Origin: CAYPAU01 sp964408825
Lineage (GTDB): Bacteria; Patescibacteriota; Microgenomatia; Levybacterales; UBA12049
NCBI GenBank assembly: GCA_964408825.1
Contig: CAYPAU010000001.1
Span: 62,001 to 126,000, forward strand
DNA length: 64,000 nt
Reading direction: 5' to 3'
Shown here: in pieces, positions 34,862 through 42,881 of the stretch
Layout of the letters: each line of letters opens with the position of its first letter
How positions within the stretch are numbered: the stretch's first letter is position 1
Notes under the pieces: model-generated
The model's input: only the letters and a program-made list of their open reading frames with translations
What the model was told of the DNA's origin: nothing
Database searches by the model: none
Program-made: the position numbers and the translations under genes

Positions 34862-36574
34862 ATGAAGAAATGGAAGATATTAAATAAAAGATTAAATATA
34901 AAAAATAAAAGATCCAAGATCGAGGATATAATTAAAATTTTATTGAAAAATAGAGGATTAAAAACTAAGAAAACGATTAATGCATTCTTAAACCCCAAAC
35001 TTTCAAATTTAACAGTTGAAAATGCAGGAATCAACAGAACAGAATTAGAAAAATCAATTAAAAGAATCAGGAAAGCGATTATAGATAAGGAGCAGATTAT
35101 TATTTTTGGAGATTATGACGTAGATGGGATTTGCGGCAGTGCAATTTTGTGGGAGACTCTTAACGGTCTTTCGGCAAATGTTTTTCCTTACATTCCTCAC
35201 CGAGTGGAAGAGGGTTATGGGATTTCAAAAATTGGAATTACAAATGTTCTTTTAAAATATAATAAAACAAGTTTGATAATTACGGTTGACAATGGAATTG
35301 TTGCAAATGAAGCGATAGAGTTTGCAAAAAAGAAAAACATCGATGTTATTATTACAGACCATCATGTCCCGTCTTCAAATCTTCCAAAAGCATATTCTAT
35401 AGTTCATACCACCAAGCTTTGCGGAGCAGGAGTAGCGTATCTGCTGGCGCAGGAGTTAAAAGTTAAAAGTGAAAAGTTACAAGTTAAGGATAGCCATCTA
35501 GAGCTTGTTGCTCTTGCGACGGTTGCAGATCTGGTTCCCGTAAGAGATTTAAATAGAATCATTCTTAAGTTTGGACTTTTAGAGCTAAAAAAAACCCAAA
35601 GGCCAGGATTAAAGGCTATGATTAAGGAGGCTGGCCTTGAACCTAACAATATAGATGTTTTTGAAATTGGACATATTCTTGCTCCAAGGCTAAATGCCAT
35701 GGGCAGAATTGAGTTTGCCATAGACAGTCTTAGACTTTTGTGTACCAAAGACGAAAAAAGTTGCGAGAAACTCGCCAGAAAATTGGGAGAGACAAACAAA
35801 AGAAGGCAAGATATCACAATTTCCTCTTTTGAGCATGCAAAACAAAAAGTCAAAAGTCAAAATGCAAAACTCAAAAGTTTGATTATTGTTGCTGATAAAA
35901 CTTACAACGTTGGGATTATAGGGCTTATAGCTGGGAGACTTACGGAGGAATTTTATAGACCGGCTATTGTTTTATCAATTGGTGAAAAATACAGCAAGGC
36001 TTCTGCAAGATCGATTGCGGGATTTAATATTATAGAGTTTATAAGAAAAGCCGAAGAGTTTTTAGTTGATGCGGGTGGTCATCCTATGGCAGCCGGATTT
36101 ACAATAAAAAATTCGAAGATTAAAAAAATTTTGAAAAAATTCGAAGAGCTATCAGAAAATATTATCACCAAGGAAATGCTTAAAAGGGTTATTAAAATAG
36201 ATACAGAAATTCTTCTTGAAGATGTGGGGAGCGAACTTTACGAAAAGCTGACAAAGCTTTCTCCGTTTGGAGTCGGTAATCCCCAACCTATTTTTCTCAC
36301 GAGAAATCTTTTGATATCGGATGCTAGGATTGTGGGTATAGATGGCCGTCACATGATGCTTCGATTGATAAGTCCCGATGGTAAACCAATAGATGCAATA
36401 GGATTTAATTTTTCAGGCAGAGCTGATGAGATAAAAATAGGCGATAGGATTGATGCGGTTTACGCAATTGATAGGGAAGTATGGCCTGCTCGCAATACTA
36501 CGCAAAGCGTTGCAGGCGGGAACGGGAATATTCGTTTCAAATTGAAGATGAAAGATTTTAGAAAGATCAATTAA
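34862..36574 (+). CDS. recJ: Single-stranded-DNA exonuclease RecJ
   Basis: 570 residues. 5'-3' ssDNA exonuclease of recombination and mismatch repair. DHH phosphoesterase motifs: GDYDVDGICGSAILWE, ITVDNGIVANEAIEF, DVIITDHHVPSS (DHH), ATVADLVPVRDLNR. The DHHA1 motif is AGGHPMAAGFTI. Two stretches, KVKSEKLQVKDSH and KQKVKSQNAKLKSL, are encoded by AT-rich tandem repeats and look like loop insertions that leave the motifs intact. It overlaps the convergent small gene at the 3' end by 4 bp. Confidence 0.94.
   Translation: MKKWKILNKRLNIKNKRSKIEDIIKILLKNRGLKTKKTINAFLNPKLSNLTVENAGINRTELEKSIKRIRKAIIDKEQIIIFGDYDVDGICGSAILWETLNGLSANVFPYIPHRVEEGYGISKIGITNVLLKYNKTSLIITVDNGIVANEAIEFAKKKNIDVIITDHHVPSSNLPKAYSIVHTTKLCGAGVAYLLAQELKVKSEKLQVKDSHLELVALATVADLVPVRDLNRIILKFGLLELKKTQRPGLKAMIKEAGLEPNNIDVFEIGHILAPRLNAMGRIEFAIDSLRLLCTKDEKSCEKLARKLGETNKRRQDITISSFEHAKQKVKSQNAKLKSLIIVADKTYNVGIIGLIAGRLTEEFYRPAIVLSIGEKYSKASARSIAGFNIIEFIRKAEEFLVDAGGHPMAAGFTIKNSKIKKILKKFEELSENIITKEMLKRVIKIDTEILLEDVGSELYEKLTKLSPFGVGNPQPIFLTRNLLISDARIVGIDGRHMMLRLISPDGKPIDAIGFNFSGRADEIKIGDRIDAVYAIDREVWPARNTTQSVAGGNGNIRFKLKMKDFRKIN
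35454..35488 (+). repeat. AT-rich repeat insert 1 in recJ
   Basis: AGTTAAAAGTTAAAAGTGAA, then AAGTTACAAGTTAAGG: about four degenerate copies of an 8-9 bp (A)AAGTTAAA unit, in frame. Confidence 0.7.
35837..35880 (+). repeat. AT-rich repeat insert 2 in recJ
   Basis: GCAAAACAAAAAGTCAAAAG, then TCAAAATGCAAAACTCAAAA: repeated CAAAAGT/CAAAACT units of 7-8 bp, in frame. Confidence 0.7.
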
Positions 36575-36849
36575 ATCCTTTTTCCGTGATAAAGCCTATG
36601 AACTGCATTTGAAATTCTTCCTTCAACGTCGCCCCATCTAGGAAGTCCAGTTCCACCCACCTGCATACTTTCTTGAATAACGTTCTCAATGTGCTCATGC
36701 GTTATTCCATGACCTATTAAACAGCCTGCTCTTCTTGCTATTCTTCTTTGGACAGCAGGAGGCGCTTCATACTCTCTTAAAGTTCGCTCTAACTGTCCTA
36801 CAGGCCTAACACCTCCGAATTGTCTTCCATTTTCGTGTTTGCTTCCCAT
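36571..36849 (-). CDS. Small basic protein of unknown function, attenuator-like leader
   Basis: 92 residues from ATG 36849 (MGSKHENGRQFGGVRPVGQL). GGAGGTGAC lies 5 nt upstream, which excludes the longer GTG start inside it. The protein is Arg/Gly/His-rich with amphipathic helices (QLERTLREYEAPPAVQRRIA, EHIENVIQESMQVGG). No family recognised; nucleic-acid binding is possible from the charge. A promoter ~130 nt upstream and a terminator-like hairpin just before the ribosome site suggest conditional expression. Confidence 0.72.
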   Translation of the reverse strand: MGSKHENGRQFGGVRPVGQLERTLREYEAPPAVQRRIARRAGCLIGHGITHEHIENVIQESMQVGGTGLPRWGDVEGRISNAVHRLYHGKRI

Positions 36850-36863
36850 GCTTGTCACCTCCT

Positions 36864-36900
36864 AAAAACAAAAACTCCCTTTTATAAATAATTTAGGGAG
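36864..36900 (-). terminator. Terminator-like hairpin in the 5' leader (candidate attenuator)
   Basis: On the minus-strand RNA, CUCCCU (36900-36895) pairs with AGGGAG (36880-36875) and is followed directly by UUUUUGUUUUU (36874-36864), then the GGAGGUGAC ribosome site. This is a terminator placed between promoter and start codon. A second upstream hairpin (C5T5 36920-36929 with AAAAAGAGAGG 36938-36948) could be the sensing or competing part. Confidence 0.6.
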
Positions 36901-36988
36901 ATTGTTTTCCATAAAATCCCCCCCTTTTTACTTAATGAAAAAGAGAGGATTATTGATATTTACGGAAAATTTCATACTACAGTATAAA

Positions 36989-37016
36989 TGTATATCAGAA
37001 TAAATCAGCTTGTCAA
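36989..37016 (-). promoter_or_regulatory. Promoter of the attenuator-led small gene
   Basis: Minus strand TTGACA (37016-37011), 16 bp, TATACA (36994-36989). The transcript would start near 36982, giving a leader of ~130 nt. Confidence 0.6.
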
Positions 37017-37037
37017 GAGGGTAAGCTTTCGGCTAAA

Positions 37038-38399
37038 ATGAGAAAAGTGGAAAGCAAAAGAAATTTAGCCTTAGAAACTACCTCTCTTAAGGACCAAAGG
37101 GTTCTTCTTAAAGGTTGGGTTAAGACGCGAAGAGATCATGGGAAATTAATATTTATTGATCTTAGGGACCGTTCAGGAATTGTACAGCTTGTTATAAATC
37201 CCAAAGTTTCACAAGAGGTTTACAGAAAAGCAACAGGTCTCAAACCGGAATCTGTCATTCAAACAACAGGTATTGTAAAGGAGAGACCTCAAGATACGGT
37301 TAATAAAGATTTAGAGACTGGAGAGATTGAGATAAGCGTTGAAGATTTAGAAATTTTGGCAGACGCTCAAACTTTGCCGGTTGATATGGGAGCAGACACT
37401 TTAAATCTTGAGCTTCCCACGCTTTTGGACCACAGATCTCTTTCGCTTCGTCATCCCAAAACTTTTGCAATATTTAAGGTTCAGGAAACAATAGCAAAAA
37501 CTTTTAGAAAGGTGCTTTCGGAAGAGAACTTTACAGAGATTTTTGTACCTACAATTGTTCCTTCTGCAACCGAAGGAGGAGCCGAAGTTTTCCCCATAGA
37601 ATATTACAATCGCAAGGCATATCTGGCGCAGTCTCCTCAGATGTATAAGCAAATCATGACTTCTATATTCGAAAGAGTTTTTACTATTGCGCACGCTTAT
37701 AGGGCAGAACCTTCTGTGACAACGAGACACTTATCCGAATATGTAAGCCTTGATGCCGAAATGGGATTTATAGATTCCTGGGAAGATTTGATGGATATGG
37801 CAGAAAAGGTTATAGTCTCAATTATAGAAGAAGTTGGAAGCAAAAATAAAAAAGAACTTAAATTATTAAACGCAAAAATACCTAAGACCAGAAAGAAAAT
37901 TCCAAGGTTGAGACTGCGAGAAGCACAGGGAATTATTTTTAAACGCACAAAACGGGATCACCGAAATGAGCCTGATCTTGACCCTTCGGATGAAAAAGAA
38001 ATTTGCAATTGGGCAGAGGAAGAAACAGGAGCTCCTTTTGTATTCATAACTCATTACCCGGTTAAAAAGAGACCCTTTTATACAATGCCCGATAGGGGCG
38101 ATCCTGAATTTACCTTAAGCTTTGATCTTCTTGGAATAAATGAGGAATGGGTAACGGGAGGACAAAGAATAAACGATTATGAAATGCTTTTGTCAAATAT
38201 AAAAAAATGGGGAAATTCTCCTTCGAATTTTGAAATATATCTTCAGGCCTTTCTCTACGGCATGCCACCTGAGGGAGGATTTGCAATGGGTCTTGAAAGG
38301 ATTACCAAAGATATATTAGGACTTTCAAACGTAAGGGAAGCAAGTCTTTTTCCAAGAGACATGGAGAGAGTGGATGAGCGATTTTCAAAGACTGGTTAA
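37038..38399 (+). CDS. aspS: Aspartyl-tRNA synthetase, archaeal-type
   Basis: 453 residues, class IIb synthetase. N-terminal OB anticodon-binding domain (VLLKGWVKTRRDHGKLIFID), motif 2 with AHAYRAEPSVTTRHLSEYVS, motif 3 with GFAMGLERITKDILG. It lacks the ~120 residue GAD insertion of normal bacterial AspRS, so it is the short archaeal-type enzyme, often non-discriminating (charging tRNA-Asn too). It overlaps the carboxypeptidase gene by 26 bp. Confidence 0.92.
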   Translation: MRKVESKRNLALETTSLKDQRVLLKGWVKTRRDHGKLIFIDLRDRSGIVQLVINPKVSQEVYRKATGLKPESVIQTTGIVKERPQDTVNKDLETGEIEISVEDLEILADAQTLPVDMGADTLNLELPTLLDHRSLSLRHPKTFAIFKVQETIAKTFRKVLSEENFTEIFVPTIVPSATEGGAEVFPIEYYNRKAYLAQSPQMYKQIMTSIFERVFTIAHAYRAEPSVTTRHLSEYVSLDAEMGFIDSWEDLMDMAEKVIVSIIEEVGSKNKKELKLLNAKIPKTRKKIPRLRLREAQGIIFKRTKRDHRNEPDLDPSDEKEICNWAEEETGAPFVFITHYPVKKRPFYTMPDRGDPEFTLSFDLLGINEEWVTGGQRINDYEMLLSNIKKWGNSPSNFEIYLQAFLYGMPPEGGFAMGLERITKDILGLSNVREASLFPRDMERVDERFSKTG

Positions 38400-39324
38400 A
38401 TTTCTTAAAAACAATTTCCCCAAGGGAGAACTACTAGTTATTCCGGGAATTTTAGTAAGTATACTTTTTCTGCTTGTAATATTAGATGTTTTTGTAAAAG
38501 GCAGGAATTTTCTTATTTCTTCAACAGAATCTCCCGTACCGTCATATGAGACAAAGAAAATCCCCTTTCTTAAGAATAGGTATCAGCCAGCAATTTCCGC
38601 CAAGGCGGCCTTGATTATGGATAAAGATACCGGTACTATTCTTTATCAAAGAAATGGAAACCTTAGATTCTCTCCTGCCTCAACTACAAAGATAATGACT
38701 GCATTGATTGGACTAGATTATTATAAACCCGAGGATGTGCTTGAAGTAAAAGAGGAGATTTCGGAAGGATCTGTTCTGGGGTTTGCTTCCGGACAAAAAT
38801 TTACTTTTGAAAACCTCTTATACGCGATGATGCTCCCATCGGCAAATGATGCGGCTTTTACAATAGCTCAAAATTACAAAGGCGGTTATGACGGCTTTAT
38901 AAAAAAAATGAATGAAAAAGCTCAAAATCTAAATCTTCCCAATACACATTTTGAGGATCCGGCAGGACTCATGGATGAGAAGAATTACACTACTGCGATG
39001 GAACTTGCAAGACTTGCATCTTTTTCCATTAATAATAAAAAATTCGCAAGGGTCGTCTCAACACCAAAGATGCAAATAACAGATACCCTGGGAAATTCTT
39101 ATGCTATCTTTAACAGAAATAAGCTTTTAGGAGTGGAGGGTGTCAACGGAATAAAAACTGGGTTTACCGAGGAGGCGGGCGATGTCTTGGTAACATCAAA
39201 AGAGAGCAGCGGCCACACAATAATAATTATTGTTCTTAAGAGTCAGGACAGATTTGCGGACACTTATGAATTATTGAATTTGGTAGACTTCGATAACCTT
39301 ACTTTTCTATCCATTCATCCTTGA
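38374..39324 (+). CDS. D-alanyl-D-alanine carboxypeptidase (PBP5-like, S11)
   Basis: 316 residues: a membrane or signal helix (about residues 20-40), then a serine carboxypeptidase domain. STTK (SxxK), SAN (SxN) and KTG motifs all present, in SPASTTKIMTALIGLDYY, LPSANDAAFTIA and GIKTGFTEEAGD. It trims peptidoglycan stem peptides outside the membrane. It ends by overlapping the convergent membrane-protein gene by 26 bp. No C-terminal PBP5 anchor domain. Confidence 0.93.
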   Translation: MSDFQRLVKFLKNNFPKGELLVIPGILVSILFLLVILDVFVKGRNFLISSTESPVPSYETKKIPFLKNRYQPAISAKAALIMDKDTGTILYQRNGNLRFSPASTTKIMTALIGLDYYKPEDVLEVKEEISEGSVLGFASGQKFTFENLLYAMMLPSANDAAFTIAQNYKGGYDGFIKKMNEKAQNLNLPNTHFEDPAGLMDEKNYTTAMELARLASFSINNKKFARVVSTPKMQITDTLGNSYAIFNRNKLLGVEGVNGIKTGFTEEAGDVLVTSKESSGHTIIIIVLKSQDRFADTYELLNLVDFDNLTFLSIHP

Positions 39325-40348
39325 CTGCCGAAAGGTAGGCTACAAAACCATTACTGCCTTTAAAAACAATAATAGGCATAAGACAATCCTGCCTTTTGTC
39401 GCTTAAATAATAGGCAAGAAAGATTTCCTGTATTAATATGTTCTCGGTAATTCCACTTTCTGCTATATAGGCTTTTCCTTCCTTAAGTTCTGAAAAAACT
39501 TCCTCTGGAGTTTTTATTGGATAAGTTGCAGATTCTTTTGAAATAGTCTGATGGAAGAAATTTGCCGCAACTACTTCCGGAAGATTTTGTCCGCCCCCTA
39601 TAAAAATTTTCATCGTAGACTGTGAGGGATTTGAATAATAGATTGGTAATTTTTCTACATCTTTTTGAAAAAAATTAACTTCTATAATATGTGCATTGGC
39701 GACATTCGCAATGGGAATAAGTTGCGAGTTTTGAATCGAGAAAAGGAATGGTTGTCTGCTGTCTTCTAAATTTAAATCATCCGGCAGAAGAGAGACTTTG
39801 GATAAAAAGGATTCAGCATAATCTTTAGCACCATCAGGGCCGGGTAAATTATTTCTGCTCAAAACATTTTGGTTGGTAAAATAGGATGAGGTTATCTCAA
39901 AATCTGATGTAAAAATGTCTATGCTTATCTTCCTTACAATCTCCGAGTCAGGATCAGACCACTGATAAATATTATCCCTTACTCTTATAGGGCCAGAAGT
40001 AAATCCTTCTTTTTCCACTTTTTCTTCTGTTTTCTGAAGAGCCAGAAGATCCGGTTGTTCCGAAGCTATTTTGTATACACCAGTTCTATCAGGAAACTTA
40101 GGAAGCTCCCCTGTTGCAGTATCAATCGTGTAGGAATATTTTTTTTCGGAAGTTTCTTTGGGGAATTCAATGGGAGGAAGTTTTCCGAAGGAAACTGTGG
40201 GGGGAGGCGGAGGGGTTGGGGCAATGATATTTTTAATTAAGACACCTATTTTAAACAGTATAAAAATAAGAAAAATCGCTCCTAAAATTATCGCAGACCA
40301 CTTGGCAACATTCTTCGTCATTGACGTTGCCTGATTTAGTGTAAGCAT
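39299..40348 (-). CDS. Membrane-anchored extracellular protein of unknown function
   Basis: 349 residues (ATG 40348; a second ATG at 40321, MTKNVAKW, is equally plausible). One membrane helix (about 17-40), a proline run (APTPPPPPTVSFGKLPPIEF), then ~290 residues with beta-rich repeats (GVYKIASEQPDLLAL, IYQWSDPDSEIVRKISIDIF). It has no family I can name and no catalytic motif. Surface exposure is inferred from the anchor. Confidence 0.75.
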   Translation of the reverse strand: MLTLNQATSMTKNVAKWSAIILGAIFLIFILFKIGVLIKNIIAPTPPPPPTVSFGKLPPIEFPKETSEKKYSYTIDTATGELPKFPDRTGVYKIASEQPDLLALQKTEEKVEKEGFTSGPIRVRDNIYQWSDPDSEIVRKISIDIFTSDFEITSSYFTNQNVLSRNNLPGPDGAKDYAESFLSKVSLLPDDLNLEDSRQPFLFSIQNSQLIPIANVANAHIIEVNFFQKDVEKLPIYYSNPSQSTMKIFIGGGQNLPEVVAANFFHQTISKESATYPIKTPEEVFSELKEGKAYIAESGITENILIQEIFLAYYLSDKRQDCLMPIIVFKGSNGFVAYLSAVKDEWIEK

Positions 40349-40353
40349 GTCTT

Positions 40354-40378
40354 GATACGTTCATTAAATGAACGTATC
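40354..40378. promoter_or_regulatory. 25 bp perfect palindrome abutting the gltX promoter
   Basis: GATACGTTCATT-A-AATGAACGTATC: 12 bp arms around a single base, lying directly before the -35 box of gltX and 5 bp upstream of the divergent gene's ATG. Placement and perfect symmetry fit a dimeric repressor operator or, as RNA, a strong hairpin. Confidence 0.7.
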
Positions 40379-40407
40379 TTGAGTATAGAAAATATATGGG
40401 GTACAAT
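40379..40407 (+). promoter_or_regulatory. gltX promoter
   Basis: TTGAGT (40379-40384), 17 bp, TACAAT (40402-40407). AAAGGAGG follows at 40413-40420, but the gltX ATG is 125 nt further on. Confidence 0.65.
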
Positions 40408-40434
40408 GCAACAAAGGAGGAGAATTAATTCGGC

Positions 40435-40536
40435 GCGGGTCCTGCCGCTCGTCACCTCGCCAGTGCTCATTCGGAATATCCGTCTTTGGCGGATAACTCT
40501 TGCGCGCTGGCAAGGCCTCTGACTCGCGTCACCCGC
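40435..40536 (+). other. GC-rich structured leader between SD-like site and gltX start
   Basis: 102 nt folding as one long imperfect hairpin: GCGGGT (40435-40440)/ACCCGC (40531-40536), GCCAG (40459-40463)/CTGGC (40507-40511), TATCCG (40477-40482)/CGGATA (40490-40495). Its GC content is far above the flanks. Folding would bring AAAGGAGG close to the ATG. It is not a T-box: no TGG-N-ACC motif or terminator. Could be a mobile hairpin insert or a regulatory RNA. Confidence 0.6.
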
Positions 40537-40545
40537 TAAGAATAT

Positions 40546-41775
40546 ATGGTAAAAGTTAGATTTGCGCCAAGTCCTACCGGGATTCCGCATATAGGCAATA
40601 TAAGAACCGCTCTTTTTAATTTTCTTTTTGCAAGACATAACAAAGGAAAATTCACATTAAGGATTGAGGATACAGATAGAGCGCGGTACGTTAAGGAGGC
40701 AGAGGAAGCAATTATTGAGTCTCTCAATTGGCTTTCCTTAAGATGGGATTCGGAAATAGTTCGCCAGTCTGAAAGATTACCGGCGTACAAGGAGCATGCC
40801 GAAATTTTAAAGAAAAAAGGTCTGGTGTATGAAGACGGGGGCGCCTTAAGATTTAAAATGCCAAAGGAAGATGAAACTTTGTGGAAGGATGCTGTAGGAG
40901 GTAAGGAAATTTCATTTAAGAACGAAACCCAGGAAGATTTTGTAATATTAAAATCAGACGGTTTCCCGACTTATAACTTTGCAAATGTAGTTGATGATTA
41001 TCTTATGGCGATAACCCATGTTATAAGAGGTGAGGAATTTATTTCCTCGACTCCAAAACATGTTCAATTGTACAAAGCTTTCTCATGGAATCAGCCTGTC
41101 TTTGTTCATTTACCCGTAATATTAGGGCCTGACAAGGGCAAGCTTTCAAAAAGGCACGGAGCAAAACCAGTTCTAGATTATAGAAGAGAGGGTTTCTTAA
41201 AAGAAGCAATCATAAACTTTATGGCCCTACTAGGATGGAATCCCGGAGGAGATCGAGAGCAAATGAGCATGGGTGAAATGATTAAGTTCTTTAAGCTCGA
41301 GGACATAAACACCGCAAATCCAGTATTTGATATCAAAAAACTTGAATGGCTTAATGGGGTTTGGATAAGAAGCATCGACGATTTCGATAAAAGATTGATC
41401 GAGTTTTACAAAAAGGATAAAAAAGCTCTTAAGTTATTAAATTCTGAAAAGGCCCCCTTACTGATAAGTTCAACAAGATCTCGTATGAGAACTCTTTTGG
41501 AATTTAAAAATTTAGTCGATATAAAAAAACAGAGAAAATATACAAAGGAAGAAAATCAACACGCCTTAATGCTTCTTAAGTTCTTGAATTTAAAACTGGG
41601 GGAGAATTGGGGAGATGAAAAACTATTGTTTGCTCTTAAAGATTTCTCGGAAAAACAAAGACTGCCCTTTAAAAAAATATATTTTATTTTGACAGGACGA
41701 GAGCAAGGAATAGGAATTCTGGAACTTAATAAAATTTACGGCAAAGAGTTTTTTATAAAAAATCTTTCCGGATAA
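40546..41775 (+). CDS. gltX: Glutamyl-tRNA synthetase
   Basis: 409 residues, class I synthetase. The HIGH-type motif is PSPTGIPHIGNIRTALFNFL, the KMSKS-type is GKLSKRHGAK, and RIEDTDRARYV is conserved. It is somewhat short at the C-terminal anticodon domain, as in small genomes. There is no GlnRS in the window. If none exists elsewhere, this enzyme would also mischarge tRNA-Gln for GatCAB amidation (inference). Its leader is long and structured. Confidence 0.95.
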   Translation: MVKVRFAPSPTGIPHIGNIRTALFNFLFARHNKGKFTLRIEDTDRARYVKEAEEAIIESLNWLSLRWDSEIVRQSERLPAYKEHAEILKKKGLVYEDGGALRFKMPKEDETLWKDAVGGKEISFKNETQEDFVILKSDGFPTYNFANVVDDYLMAITHVIRGEEFISSTPKHVQLYKAFSWNQPVFVHLPVILGPDKGKLSKRHGAKPVLDYRREGFLKEAIINFMALLGWNPGGDREQMSMGEMIKFFKLEDINTANPVFDIKKLEWLNGVWIRSIDDFDKRLIEFYKKDKKALKLLNSEKAPLLISSTRSRMRTLLEFKNLVDIKKQRKYTKEENQHALMLLKFLNLKLGENWGDEKLLFALKDFSEKQRLPFKKIYFILTGREQGIGILELNKIYGKEFFIKNLSG

Positions 41776-41787
41776 AATTATTAAGAG

Positions 41788-42381
41788 ATGAATGGGTTTG
41801 AAATTTTTGCAAAACCCTTTTGGGTAAATTTCCTTATACTTATTCCAATTTCACTGTTTTTATATTGGAGAAAACATAAGCTTAACATTTCCGGAAAAAC
41901 TCTTCTGTATGTCCTTATATTTGGAATTGCTTTTGGTGTAATTGAGGCAAGTGTGGTCATATACCTTCGGGCCGCAACAGGACTCCTTCCGGGATATGAG
42001 GGGACCGTGTTTGATATCTGGAGAGAAAGTTTCGAGATTTATTATAATCAGGAACTTTTAGAAAAGCAGCTTCCTCCAAGTCTCCTGACTTATGAACTGA
42101 TTCGTGAAGTCGCTACAATGTTTATGCTCTGGGCAGTTGCTTTTATTGCCGCTCAAAAGTGGAAAGAGAGAGTCGCATTATTCTTTTGGGCTTTTGCAGT
42201 TTGGGATGTTGTTTATTACATACATCTTTGGCTTACTGTTCGTTGGCCACAAAATTTAACTACTCCCGACGTTTTATTCCTAATTCCAGAGCCGTGGTTT
42301 AGTCAAGTCTGGTTTCCACTTCTTGTCAGTGGTCTGACAATGTTTGGCATTTTTGTAAATAGAATGGAGAGACCAAAATAG
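41788..42381 (+). CDS. Multi-pass membrane protein of unknown function
   Basis: 197 residues with about five membrane helices (for example WVNFLILIPISLFLYW, VATMFMLWAVAFIAAQ, PLLVSGLTMFGIFV). Conserved-looking charged residues lie within helices (FGVIEASVVIYLRA, FAVWDVVYYIHLW). No family recognised. It begins 12 bp after gltX and ends just before tRNA-Gln. Confidence 0.7.
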   Translation: MNGFEIFAKPFWVNFLILIPISLFLYWRKHKLNISGKTLLYVLIFGIAFGVIEASVVIYLRAATGLLPGYEGTVFDIWRESFEIYYNQELLEKQLPPSLLTYELIREVATMFMLWAVAFIAAQKWKERVALFFWAFAVWDVVYYIHLWLTVRWPQNLTTPDVLFLIPEPWFSQVWFPLLVSGLTMFGIFVNRMERPK

Positions 42382-42407
42382 AACGCTCTCACCTCAAGTA
42401 TTCTCGT

Positions 42408-42436
42408 TTGTCCGAGCTTTATAAATTTGGTAAAAT
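42408..42436 (+). promoter_or_regulatory. tRNA-Gln promoter
   Basis: TTGTCC (42408-42413), 17 bp, TAAAAT (42431-42436, within TTGGTAAAAT). The mature tRNA starts 10 nt downstream. The same GGTAAAAT box with a 17 bp spacer precedes tRNA-Glu. Confidence 0.8.
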
Positions 42437-42446
42437 AAGCCTACAT

Positions 42447-42517
42447 TGCTGGGTCATCTAACGGTAGGATAGCGGACTCTGAATCCGTTCATCTTGGTTC
42501 AAATCCAAGCCCAGCAG
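42447..42517 (+). tRNA. tRNA-Gln (anticodon CTG)
   Basis: Full cloverleaf: acceptor TGCTGGG/CCCAGCA, D-stem ATC/GAT with AACGGTAGG loop, anticodon stem GCGGA/TCCGT with loop CTCTGAA (CTG at 42479-42481), T-arm CTTGG-TTCAAAT-CCAAG, discriminator G. CCA is not encoded. The 3' segment 42505-42520 is repeated perfectly at 42882-42897 after the GIY-YIG gene. Confidence 0.97.
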
Positions 42518-42577
42518 CTATCCTTCGCCAAGGCTACGGAATAGCATGCAATTACGAAGCTGAGAGCGAAGTATTAC

Positions 42578-42877
42578 ATGCACTATTGTTATGTATTGTT
42601 GAGTTCAAAATCTCATATTTTTTATTTTGGTTCAACAAATAACTTGAAAAGCAGATTAAAATCGCATAACAATGGGAGTATTAAATCAACTAGACCACAT
42701 AGGCCTTGGGATTTAATTTGGTACGCCGGATTCAAAACCGAAAAAGAAGCAAGAGATTTTGAGCTTTATCTAAAATCTGGTTCAGGAAGATCGTTTGCCT
42801 ACAAAAGATTAATTTCCGTAACGTTGAAGAAGGATTTCTCTGATGGGCGAAGAAGTAGTCCGAAGTCTAAGACGTAG
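42578..42877 (+). CDS. GIY-YIG endonuclease, tRNA-Gln cassette
   Basis: 99 residues, a stand-alone GIY-YIG nuclease. YVLLSSKSHIFYFGSTNNLK holds the degenerate GIY...YIG strands (Y-V-L and Y-F-G), LKSRLKSHNNG the catalytic Arg, and ARDFELYLKSGSGRSF the metal-binding Glu. It lies 60 bp after tRNA-Gln and is followed 4 bp later by a 16 bp copy of the tRNA 3' end. A role in its own insertion or homing is inferred from this arrangement. Single-domain GIY-YIG proteins otherwise have poorly known functions. Confidence 0.9.
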   Translation: MHYCYVLLSSKSHIFYFGSTNNLKSRLKSHNNGSIKSTRPHRPWDLIWYAGFKTEKEARDFELYLKSGSGRSFAYKRLISVTLKKDFSDGRRSSPKSKT

Positions 42878-42881
42878 GATA

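Noticed and set aside
36961..37037. Strong plus-strand promoter for aspS (TTGTCA...TAAAAT)
   Set aside because: The candidate -10 overlaps the start codon itself, so it cannot drive this gene in the usual way.
40421..40545. T-box riboswitch, tmRNA or SRP RNA in the gltX leader
   Set aside because: No T-box sequence, no terminator, no tRNA-like ends and no SRP tetraloop motif; only a long imperfect hairpin.
40336..40638. 100-codon ORF on the minus strand over the gltX leader and 5' end
   Set aside because: It is antisense to the certain gltX start, has a low-complexity Arg-rich translation from the GC hairpin, and matches no family.
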